In this document: positions 1 through 7,888 of the stretch, piece after piece
Numbering within the stretch: position 1 is the stretch's first letter
Layout of the letters: each line of letters begins with the position of its first letter
Source: Micromonospora ferruginea
GTDB taxonomy: Bacteria; Actinomycetota; Actinomycetes; Mycobacteriales; Micromonosporaceae
Direction: 5' to 3'
Assembly (NCBI RefSeq): GCF_013694245.2
Contig: NZ_CP059322.2
Span: forward strand, 5,897,001 to 5,961,000
Length of the DNA: 64,000 nucleotides
Made by a program: the position numbers and the translations under genes
Notes under the pieces: model-generated
Told to the model about the DNA's origin: nothing
The model's input: the letters and a program-made list of their open reading frames with translations, nothing else
Database searches by the model: none

Positions 1-1182
1 GCGCAGCGCCGGGTCGGGCAGCGGCACGGTGATCCGCAGCGCCAGCAGGTCCGGGCCGCGCAACGCCGGATCCACCGCCTCCGGCCGCCCGGTGGTGCAG
101 ACCACCGCCACCCCGGCGCGCAGGATCTCGTCGACCACCTGCCGGAACACGGTGGCCAGCGGGCCCGGCTCGTCGGCCGGGGCGAGCGCCTCCACGTCGG
201 TGACCAGCAGCACGGCGGGCCCGCCGGCGCGTACCGCGGTGGCCGCCTCGCGTAGCCGCCGGGCCGCCGCGTCGTTGGCCAGCGCGGCCAGCTCCGGCGC
301 CCAGAGCGGGCGGACCGACGCGCCGACGCGGGCGGCGACCGCGCGCACCAACGACGACTTGCCCGAGCCGGCCGGACCCTCGACCAGCACGCCCAGCGAA
401 ACCGTGGTGCCGAGCCGGCCCAGCACCTCCCGGTGGTGGAAGCCCAGGTCCAGCAGCTCGGTCAGCTCCTCGGCCTGGGCGCGCAGCCCGGGCAGCTCGT
501 CCACGTCGGGCGCGTCCTCCGGGCGCCCGGACCGGAGTTGCTCGTCGGCCGGATGAGTCGTGCCGGCCGAGCGGTCGGCCGCCCCCGGAGGGGCGGAGCC
601 GTGGGTGGCGGCGCCGTGCTCCCAGCCCACCACCGTGTCCATGGTGACCAGTGCGCCGGTGGCCGGCTCCGCCGAGACCACGGTCAGCAGGGTGCTCGTC
701 CAGGCGTACCCGACGGAACTGGCGAGACTGCGCCGCGCGGCCTCGACCAGGCCGCGCACGGCGGCGTCCGGGAGCACGTCCTGCGGCAGCAGCGAGACGT
801 CGTCGCCGGCGGTGACCACCTTGCCGAGCAGCGCGAGCCGCAGCATCTCCGGCGGAACCGCGGCGGTCACCGCCACCGGCCCGCTCAACGTGACCCGGGT
901 CGCCGCGACGCACCGCAGCGGACTCACCGTGACCTGGCCGCCGGCTCGCAGGCCGAGGTTGCCGAGCAGCAGGTCGTCGGCGTGGAGCAGGAGGCTGCTG
1001 GTGCCCGGGTCGGCGGCCGCCGCGATGCCGGCGGTGACCCGCCGGCCGCTCAGCCGCACCGGGTCGCCCGGGCGCAGCGCCAGCGCGGTCAGCACCTCGG
1101 GGTGCAGGCGTACGACGCCGCGGCGGGCGTCCAGCGCGGCCGGCCGCAGGCTCGCGGTCAGGGTCAGATCGGGTTCCGCCAC
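1..1182 (-). CDS. CDC48/VCP-like AAA ATPase, 3' end cut by window edge
   Basis: The 394 visible residues begin at a GTG (positions 1182-1180) and run off the window. The first ~150 residues resemble the double-psi beta-barrel N-domain of CDC48-type ATPases (a region on proteins that 'go high in Arg/Leu/Val with LRPGDPVRL'). An acidic linker follows, then an AAA module with Walker A GPAGSGKSS and a region VLLVTDVEAL where the second acidic residue of Walker B is missing. The sensor-like stretch TTGRPEAVDPALRG follows. Family members are ATP-driven unfoldases or remodelling factors in the cytoplasm. A second AAA domain would lie outside the window. The degenerate Walker B suggests this first module may hydrolyse ATP poorly. 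The family call is by pattern recognition. Confidence 0.75.
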   Translation of the reverse strand, partial: MAEPDLTLTASLRPAALDARRGVVRLHPEVLTALALRPGDPVRLSGRRVTAGIAAAADPGTSSLLLHADDLLLGNLGLRAGGQVTVSPLRCVAATRVTLSGPVAVTAAVPPEMLRLALLGKVVTAGDDVSLLPQDVLPDAAVRGLVEAARRSLASSVGYAWTSTLLTVVSAEPATGALVTMDTVVGWEHGAATHGSAPPGAADRSAGTTHPADEQLRSGRPEDAPDVDELPGLRAQAEELTELLDLGFHHREVLGRLGTTVSLGVLVEGPAGSGKSSLVRAVAARVGASVRPLWAPELAALANDAAARRLREAATAVRAGGPAVLLVTDVEALAPADEPGPLATVFRQVVDEILRAGVAVVCTTGRPEAVDPALRGPDLLALRITVPLPDPALR

Positions 1183-1221
1183 CCGCCGACAGTAGCCGCC
1201 GGGTCCACCCGCCGCCCCGCG

Positions 1222-1740
1222 TCAGCGCGGGCCCGGGTCCTCCAGCAGCGACGGGTCGCGGCGGATCATCTCGGCGAGCCGGGCCGCCGGATCCGACTCC
1301 AGCGGGTCGTGGCCGGGCGCGGCCACCGTCTTGACCGACATCGGCCAGGCCGGCGGCGGCGTCGGCGCGGGCACCGGACCCACCGTCACCTCCGGGCCCG
1401 CCCAGGAGACCCGCAGCGGGTACCCCTGATCGCCCAGCTCCACCCGCAGCGTCACGGCGAGCCCGGGGTGCTCGGCGACCACCCGCCGGACCGCCTCGGC
1501 GACCTCCTCGACCGGGTCCCGGCGCGGGGGCACCCCGGCACCGGGCAGCGGGACGCCGCCCCGCAGCCGGTACGCGCCGTGTCCCGCCCGGCGCTCCGCC
1601 GGCTGGACCCGGTCCGGGCCGTCGACCGGCGTCTCCCGGTCGACCTCCCCGACCGGTTCGCCGGGCAGCGGCACCCGGCGGCGCTGCGCCTCCTCGCGCC
1701 GCGCCAGCCGGGCCAGTGTCTCGTCCAGATCACCTCGCAT
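1222..1740 (-). CDS. Hypothetical protein downstream of the sensor operon
   Basis: A 172-residue protein without a recognised domain. The start is the ATG at 1740 behind a GAGGGGGT stretch. It is rich in Arg, Pro and charged residues in the first half (repeated Arg-Glu/Arg-Arg near residues 10-25). A better ordered segment lies in the middle (EEVAEAVRRVVAEHPG, then LRVELGDQGYPLRVSW), and a Pro-rich linker precedes an acidic C-terminus. There is no signal peptide or membrane segment. It lies 44 bp beyond the GTPase gene of the roadblock operon and 39 bp before the AAA ATPase, on the same strand, so it may be cotranscribed with both. No function can be assigned from sequence. Confidence 0.6.
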   Translation of the reverse strand: MRGDLDETLARLARREEAQRRRVPLPGEPVGEVDRETPVDGPDRVQPAERRAGHGAYRLRGGVPLPGAGVPPRRDPVEEVAEAVRRVVAEHPGLAVTLRVELGDQGYPLRVSWAGPEVTVGPVPAPTPPPAWPMSVKTVAAPGHDPLESDPAARLAEMIRRDPSLLEDPGPR

Positions 1741-1784
1741 CGCGTCCACCCCCTCGCAGATCACGGACCGAACCGACGGGCGGT

Positions 1785-2546
1785 TCAGCGTTCCCGGGCC
1801 CGGGTCGCCCGGTCCAGCGCCCGATCGAGGACGACCAGCAGGGCGTCCCGTACGGAGAGCCGGTCCCGGGCGTCGAACTGCACCAGCGGCACGTGCTCGG
1901 CGATCGCCAGCGCCCACCGGATCGACGGCAGATCCAGGGCCAGCCGCCCGTCGAAGGCGTTGACGCCCACGGCGAACGGCAGCCCGGCCCGCTCGAAGAA
2001 GTCGATCGCCGGGTAGCAGTCGTCGAGCCGGGCGCTGTCCACCACCACCAGCGCGCCGAGCGCGCCCCGGGCCAGGTCGTCCCACATGAAGCCGAATCGG
2101 GCCTGGCCGGGCGTGCCGAAGAGGTAGAGCTTCAGGCTGCGGTCGATGGTGACGCAGCCGAAATCCATCGCCACCGTGGTGGTGGTCTTCCCGGCCACCC
2201 CACCGGGGTCGTCGACGCCGATCCCGGCGGTGGTCATCTCCGCCTCGGTGGTCAGCGGCGCGATCTCCGAGATCGCGCCGACCGTGGTGGTCTTGCCGAC
2301 GCCGAAGCCGCCGGCGATCAGGATCTTCACCGGGATCGGCGGGCGGGGCGCGGGCACCCGGCTGACGATCGGGGCGGGTTCCCCGGGCCCGCTCGGCGGC
2401 CGGTACGGCAACGGCGGACCGGCCGGCGGGGGCGGCGTGGCCCGGCCGATCAGCGGGGCCGGGTTGCCGTAGCGGGCGGGGGCGCTGTTCGCGGCCGGCC
2501 CGGCCTGGCCGGCCGCCCGCCATTCAGGAGATCGCACGAAGTCCAT
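1785..2546 (-). CDS. Conservon-type small GTPase (CvnD-like, MglA-related)
   Basis: A 253-residue ATP/GTP-binding protein of the family that closes actinobacterial conservons. A Pro-rich N-terminal extension of about 70 residues precedes the P-loop GGFGVGKTT. The other G motifs are FGTPGQ (switch II, DxxG variant) and VGVNAFDG in place of NKxD. The ATG at 2546 overlaps the end of the DUF742 gene by 23 bp; an in-frame TTG lies directly upstream. In characterised conservons the GTPase works at the membrane with the histidine kinase, roadblock and DUF742 proteins encoded beside it, resembling a G-protein-coupled relay. That role is inferred here from operon structure. The signal sensed is unknown. 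Confidence 0.9.
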   Translation of the reverse strand: MDFVRSPEWRAAGQAGPAANSAPARYGNPAPLIGRATPPPPAGPPLPYRPPSGPGEPAPIVSRVPAPRPPIPVKILIAGGFGVGKTTTVGAISEIAPLTTEAEMTTAGIGVDDPGGVAGKTTTTVAMDFGCVTIDRSLKLYLFGTPGQARFGFMWDDLARGALGALVVVDSARLDDCYPAIDFFERAGLPFAVGVNAFDGRLALDLPSIRWALAIAEHVPLVQFDARDRLSVRDALLVVLDRALDRATRARER

Positions 2547-2973
2547 CAATCACTCGCAGGATGAGGTCCGGATCGAGGGCGTCGTCGACGTCCGCGACGT
2601 GCACGTCGAGGTGGCCGGCGGCGCGCAGGTCGCCGACCAGCACCCGGGTCACCCCGAACTGCATCCGGGTCCGGGCGGAGATCTCGGCGACCGACACCGG
2701 CTCGGCGCAGATCGCGACGATCGTGGCCAGTTCCGGTGCCAGCCGCGCGGTCACCGCCCACGAGCCGCTGCCGGGACGGGCGGTCACCTGGGTCTCCAGG
2801 CCGATCGACGGGTCGCCTTCCACCCGTCCGGCGGTGAGCACGAACGGGCGTGGGCCGGGCGGCTCCCCGCCGCCGTCGTCCGCCGCCGGGGCCGGGGTGG
2901 ACGCGCGCAGGAAGGGGCGGATCCGGATGCCGGGTTCCGGCTCCGGGTCCCCACCGGCGGCCCCCGGGATCAT
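2524..2973 (-). CDS. DUF742 protein (CvnC-like)
   Basis: A 149-residue DUF742 protein. The conserved part starts near residue 41 with PRPFVLTAGR, the usual family signature, and continues into a winged-helix-like region (LAPELATIVAICAEPVSVAEISARTR, here split for length as LAPELATIVAIC then AEPVSVAEISARTR). The C-terminus LILRVIDGLRAIS is also typical. The ATG at 2973 overlaps the roadblock stop codon by 4 bp (ATGA), which indicates translational coupling. DUF742 proteins accompany roadblock and GTPase proteins in conservons and may act as DNA-binding or adaptor components; which applies here cannot be told from sequence. Confidence 0.9.
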   Translation of the reverse strand: MIPGAAGGDPEPEPGIRIRPFLRASTPAPAADDGGGEPPGPRPFVLTAGRVEGDPSIGLETQVTARPGSGSWAVTARLAPELATIVAICAEPVSVAEISARTRMQFGVTRVLVGDLRAAGHLDVHVADVDDALDPDLILRVIDGLRAIS

Positions 2974-3434
2974 TGCTGGACGGCGTTCTTCAGTTCGGCG
3001 ATCAGGCGGGGGCTCAGGGCACCGCCGGCGCGGCCGGCGAAGAGCGTCATCTCGTACGCCACGGTGCCCAGGTTGGCTGAGCGGTCGGCGACCACGCCGA
3101 GGACCGAGCCGCTGCTGATCGCGCTGATCAGCAGGTAGCCCTCGGCCATGTCGACGATCACCCGGTTGAGGCCGCCCAGCGCGTACCAGCTCGCGGCGCC
3201 ACCGGCGAGGCTGGTCATGCCGGAGACCACGGCGGCGAGCCGTTCCGCGTTGGACCGGTCCTTGATCGCGGACATGGCCATCAGCAGCCCGTCCGAGGAG
3301 ACCGCGATGGCCTCCATCACCCCGGCGGTGCTCGAGGTGAACGAGTCGAGCAGCCAGTTGAAGGTGCGCGCCTCGGGGCTGAGGTCGCCGGTGGTGCTCT
3401 GTTCGACGTTGTCGTGCAGGAACGGGCTGGTCAC
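2970..3434 (-). CDS. Roadblock/LC7 domain protein (CvnB-like)
   Basis: A 154-residue roadblock/LC7 protein. The core begins near residue 25 (FNWLLDSFTSSTAGVMEAIA) and contains the conserved SSDGLLMAMS strand-turn and the C-terminal helix region VAYEMTLFAG. Family members bind and regulate the partner GTPase, probably as dimers. The GTG start at 3434 overlaps the TGA of the upstream histidine kinase by 4 bp (GTGA), and the stop overlaps the DUF742 start by 4 bp. It is therefore translated as part of a tight kinase-roadblock-DUF742-GTPase unit. The start overlap is also the best evidence for which reading frame ends the kinase gene. Confidence 0.92.
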   Translation of the reverse strand: MTSPFLHDNVEQSTTGDLSPEARTFNWLLDSFTSSTAGVMEAIAVSSDGLLMAMSAIKDRSNAERLAAVVSGMTSLAGGAASWYALGGLNRVIVDMAEGYLLISAISSGSVLGVVADRSANLGTVAYEMTLFAGRAGGALSPRLIAELKNAVQQ

Positions 3435-6380
3435 CGTGATGGATCCTCTTCGTAGCGGCGGTCGGGACTGACTTCGCGCAGCGCACGGGCGACGCCCGCC
3501 TCGAACTCGGTGATGAGGTTGCGGACCTCGACGGGGTCACCGGGGTCGGAGCTGGTGGGGGGCGCGGGCGGCACCGGGGAGACGGACAGGTTCGCGCCGG
3601 GCACCCGCCGGCTGAGCCGGGGCCGTTCCGGTGTCGGTTCGGCCGGGGTGACGTCGTCCTCGGCTCGGCGTACCCCGTCCTGGAACGCCTCCACCAGGGC
3701 GCGGACCGTGGCCGGGTCGTCGGGGACGCCGATCAGCGGCCCGATCACCGGCCCGGCCGGCGCGGACGGTGGGCCGGCCGGCAGGTTCGCGCCCGGCACC
3801 CGCTTGCGGATCGGGCGGGTCCCGGCCGGTCCGGCCGGCGCGCCGACCGGTCCGGGGAGGCGGGCCGGGCGGCCGGCGGGAAGCCGGCGGGCGGCGTCGA
3901 CCGCGGCGCGCCGGCTGGCGGGGTCGGGCCGGCGGGCGCGCGGCGGACCGGCGCGGCGGGGGCCGCCGAGTGGCCCGGGCCGGCGGGGGCCGCCGGGTGG
4001 CCCGGGCCGGTGGGCGTCGCGGGGTGGCCCGGGCCGGTGGGTGCCGAGTGGGCCGGCGTCGGGCGGGCCGGCGTCGGGCGGGTGGGCAGCGGGGCGACGG
4101 CGGGGCCGGTCGTCGGCCCGGCGGCCGGGGAGCGGCCGGTGCCGGGCCGACGACCGGTGTCGGCGGAGTGGTGCCCGCGGGACGCGCCGACGGGCCGGCG
4201 GGAGGCGTGGTGGGCGACCCGGCCGCGGGCGGCCAGGCGGGCGGCGGGCCGCCGGTGGGGAAGCGGAGGTCCTCGGCCGGCGGCGTGTCGACGGCCGGCG
4301 CCGCCGCCGCAACGGGCGAGACGTCGCCCGGCTCCGGCTCGTCGGCCTGGCTGCCGAACGCGTTCCACGAGTCGCCGACGGAGATGCTGCGGGTGGCCCG
4401 GCTCAGCAGTTCGGCGTCGAAGCCGGTGGGCTCGGCGGTGACCGGCGGCGCGGCGAGCGCGTGCTCCGTCGGTTCCGGTCGCCGCTCGACCGCCGGCACG
4501 GCAGCCCGCGCCACGGGCGCCCCCACCGGTTCCGGTCGCCGGATCACCAGCGAGCCGGTCGGGATCTCCACGGCGGCGGTGACGCCGCCACCAAGCGTCG
4601 CCGACAGCCGCACGTTCCAGCCGTGCCGGCGGGCCAGCCGGCCCACCACGAACAGCCCCAGCACCTCGGTCGGGGCGAGGTCGAGCCGCTCCCGCCGGGT
4701 CAGCCGGGAGTTCTCCTCGGCGAGCCGCTCCGCGGTCAGGCCGATGCCGTGGTCCACCACGATCAGCCGGGCGCCGGCGTCGGTCAGCTCGCCGGCCACC
4801 ACCACCCGGGTGTGCGGCGGGGAGAACGAGGTGGCGTTCTCCATCAGCTCGGCCAACGCCAGCACCAGGTCGCCGGCGATCGCGGGCGCGGCCGAGACGC
4901 CGGGCGGGACCTGCACGTCGACCCGGGTGTAGTCCTCGATCTCGCCGAGCGCGAGCCGGACCACGTCGGCCAGCGGCACCGGCGCCACGTGCCCGTCCGA
5001 GCCGGTGGCGCCGGAGAGCACCACCAGGCTCCCGGCGTTGCGGCGCAGCCGGCTGGAGATGTGGTCGAGCCGGTAGAGGTGCTCCAGCCGGCCCGGGTCG
5101 GCCTCCTGCCGCTCCAACCGGTCGATCAGCGCGATCTGGCGGCCGACCAGGTTCTGCGTACGGCGGCCGACGTGACCGAACATCTGCGCCACGTTGCGCC
5201 GGCCGGCGACCTGCCGCTCGACCAGCCGCCCGGCGGTGTGCTGCACCCGGTCGAAGGCGCGGGCCAGGTCGCCGATCTCGTCCCGGGCGCCGACGTCCAC
5301 CGGGTCGAGGCGTACCGGCGGCACCGACTCGGTCTCGTCGTCGGCCACCCGGGTCAGCTCCGCCTCGGTGACCCGGGCGATGCGCTCGGCGGAGCGGGTG
5401 AGCCGGCTCAGCGGCCGGGACACGGTCCGGGCCACCGTCATGCTGAGCAGCACGACCAGGAACAGGATCACGGCCGCCGCGCCGGCGACCAGCCAGGCCG
5501 CGGTGAGCGCGTTCCGCTCCTCGGTCCGGGTCTCCGCGATGACGTCCGCGACGACCTTCTTCTCCACGAACTGGCCCAGCGTGATCATCGAGCGGACCGA
5601 GGGGAAGAGCGCGTCCAGCGGCACCGGGGCGATCGCGCCGACCGGGTCCCGGACGCTGTCCTGGAGGAAGGTCGGGCTGGTCCGGGCCGCCACCGCCGCG
5701 TCGTCCAGCAGGGCCAGCTTGAGCTGCTCCGGCGTGATCAGCCGGCGGAACCGCCGGTTGTCCACGTTGAGCGCCGAGATGCAGGCGATGTACGAGCCGG
5801 CCACCCGCTGGTCGCCGGTCGCCCGGACCAGCACGATCTGGGTGGAGCACGAACTCAACGCCTCGTCGGTACGCAGCAGCGCGTCCAGCGCCAGCACCTG
5901 CCGGCCGGCCGAGGTCTTCGTGTCCACCTGGAACGGCAGCCGCAGCGCGTCGATCAGGGCGGTGTCGACCGCGGCGAACGTGGTGAGGATCTGCTGCGGC
6001 GTGGCCCGCCCGGCGAGCGTCGCGGTGCGGACGTCGGCCAGCCGGCGTACCCCGTCGAGGGCCTCGCGGACCGGCGCCGGCAGCGACTCGGCGCGCAGGT
6101 CGGCGATCCGGTCGTCGACGGTGGCGGACTTCTGGATCAGCTCGGTGCGGTTGACCCGACCGAGCAGCAGCCCGACGGAGAGCAGGCGCTCCTGCTGGAG
6201 GTCCTGGACCAGGCTGCCGATCCGACTGGCGACCCGGACCGTCTCGGCGGTGTCGGCGGCCCGCTGCGCGGCGGCCACCCGGTCGATGACCACCGGCACG
6301 GCCAACCCGACCATGCTGAGCAGCGGGATGATGACCAGCAGGGCGAGTTTGCCCCGGATCCGCAACCTAGCGAGCAGCAT
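3431..6380 (-). CDS. NIT-domain sensor histidine kinase (CvnA-like), apparent frameshift near 3' end
   Basis: This is the sensor kinase of the conservon. From the ATG at 6380 it has TM1 (residues 13-33), a nitrate/nitrite-sensor-type helical domain (about 50-290), TM2 (294-316), HAMP (317-392), a His region with LDHISSRLRRN (His440), and an HATPase domain (500-608) with N-box ELMENATSFSPP and DHGIGL. A long Pro/Ala-rich tail follows. The kinase frame continues to a stop at 3537, but its last ~200 codons look non-coding (Arg/Pro-rich). The expected family C-terminus (RVPGANL twice, then EFEAGVARAL) lies in another frame. That frame ends at 3431 and overlaps the roadblock start. One net frame change between about 4150 and 3900 is needed. 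It may be an assembly error in the GC-rich repeat or a real mutation that truncates only the tail. Confidence 0.82.
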
Positions 6381-7515
6381 CGAACGGCCTCCACCGCTCG
6401 GCCTCGGCGCCCGCGCCGACCCCGACGGGTCGACGGTCGGCGTCGCGGGCGGTGGCCGGTGGGTCCGGGCGGACCGCCGGGGGCAGCGCGGCGTCGGTCG
6501 CCGGGCGCGTCCGGGCGGCCTGGCGCCGGAACAGGGTCAGGGCCAGTCCGATGAGCAGCGCGATCGCCACCCCGGCCGCGACCCGGGCCAGCAGCCGGTC
6601 CCGGTCGAACGAGTCCAGCCGCTTCTCCAGCAGCCGGTCGAGCTGGTCGAGGATGACGGTCCGGAGCTGCTTGGCGGCGGCCTGGGCGGTGATCCCGGCG
6701 GCGGTGAGCTGGTTGGGGTTCGGCGCGGCCTGGCCGCCACCGGCGGCGGTGAACGCTTCGAGGGAGCGCTGGTAGGCGTCCAGCGGGGTGAGCACGTTCG
6801 CGCCCAGGTCGGTGCTCTCCGAGCTGTCCACCGCCGCGCGCAGGTCGGCGACCAGGTCGTTGGCCGGCCCGAACGCGGCGGCGCGCAGCTCGGCCAGTTC
6901 GAGGCCGGTCCTGGCGCGCTGGGCGGCGGGTCGGGTGGGGGCCAGCCGGACCAGGTCGGCGAGCCGGGCGGCCAGCACCGTGGCGGTGGGCAGGTCCCCG
7001 CTGATGCCGTCCTGGAGGAAGAACGAGTCAGGCTCCGGGTCGCGGATCAGGCCGGAACTCTCCCGTACCTTCCGGTAGAGCGCGAGCAGCAGGTCGTTGG
7101 CCTCGCCGTACGCCACGTAGGCGGCCTCCGGGTCGGCGAGCCCCCGGTCCGGCAGACCCTCCAGCTTCGCCCGCAGCCCGGCCCACCGCTCGTGGCTGCG
7201 CAGCTCGTCGCCGACCGCGTCGTCCACCTGTGCCACCTGCTCGATGGCGGCGTTCAGCGCGGTGCGGGAGACCGGCGCCCCGGCGACGGCGGTGGACTGG
7301 GCCTCGACCAGCGCGTCGGTGACCGGCCCCAGGGCGCGCAGGTAGCGGACGCCGAGGCGTTCCCGGCTGGCCAGGTCGTGGTCGTCCGAGGTGTTCCCCT
7401 CGGCGACCGCGAAGAGCAGGCCGAGCGGGGCGACCAGCGCCAGCGCCAGCAGCAGGGGCAGGACGCGGCCCGGTACGGAGGGCCGCCGACGGACCCGCGG
7501 CGCGGGAACGGTCAT
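6367..7515 (-). CDS. Membrane-anchored sensor-like protein without output domain
   Basis: A 382-residue protein with one N-terminal membrane segment (about residues 14-34) and one near the C-terminus (VAAGVAIALLIGLALTLF, about 320-337). About 280 mostly helical residues lie between them, presumably outside the membrane. The stretch DPEPDSFFLQDGISGDLP resembles the extracytoplasmic helical-bundle sensors found in some chemoreceptors and kinases. There is no HAMP, kinase or methyl-accepting domain. The ATG at 7515 has a good ribosome site (AGGAG, 8 nt upstream). Its stop lies inside the kinase gene (14-bp overlap), so the two are coupled. I infer a receptor or co-receptor partner of that kinase; no family name can be given with certainty. 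Confidence 0.75.
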   Translation of the reverse strand: MTVPAPRVRRRPSVPGRVLPLLLALALVAPLGLLFAVAEGNTSDDHDLASRERLGVRYLRALGPVTDALVEAQSTAVAGAPVSRTALNAAIEQVAQVDDAVGDELRSHERWAGLRAKLEGLPDRGLADPEAAYVAYGEANDLLLALYRKVRESSGLIRDPEPDSFFLQDGISGDLPTATVLAARLADLVRLAPTRPAAQRARTGLELAELRAAAFGPANDLVADLRAAVDSSESTDLGANVLTPLDAYQRSLEAFTAAGGGQAAPNPNQLTAAGITAQAAAKQLRTVILDQLDRLLEKRLDSFDRDRLLARVAAGVAIALLIGLALTLFRRQAARTRPATDAALPPAVRPDPPATARDADRRPVGVGAGAEAERWRPFDAAR

Positions 7516-7888
7516 GGTCTGTCTCCTCCGGCGACGGCGGGGCGGTCGGTGCGCGGGAGGTCGCCGTCCGCAGTCCCGTCCACCGGACCGGAAAATTAGC
7601 CGAACGGGGCGCGGGTGGAGCCGTGGTCGTGGAGTCGGCTTCACGTCAGTTCGTCCGGGGTCACCGATAGTCGATAAAGAGGACACTCAGCGTCCGATTG
7701 CACCGTCGAGACGCGGCATCAACGGTAATTTGCGGCTGTAGATGTGAATTCACGTGATCCGAATACATGTCGCTGGGATGCTCTGGACCTTCTGCGGACG
7801 ACGGGCGGCACACACCGAACGGTGCAACCGGACGGACGTACGGCGGATCTCAGGGAACGCTCAGCCGGAGCGCCGTACCGTGTGCCGC
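7516..7888. other. Divergent intergenic region
   Basis: This 373-bp region separates the sensor operon (minus) from the hydrolase-ABC gene (plus) and should hold both promoters. It is locally less GC-rich around 7660-7760. A perfect 10-bp palindrome, GTGAATTCAC, is at 7744-7753. It could be an operator, but its regulator cannot be named. I see no clear terminator or RNA gene. Confidence 0.4.

Noticed and set aside
3510-6554. Very long plus-strand open frame opposite the histidine kinase
   Set aside because: Its translation is Arg/Gly/Pro-rich and repeats no domain. It is the mirror effect of high GC3 on the other strand, where HATPase and HAMP motifs are clear.
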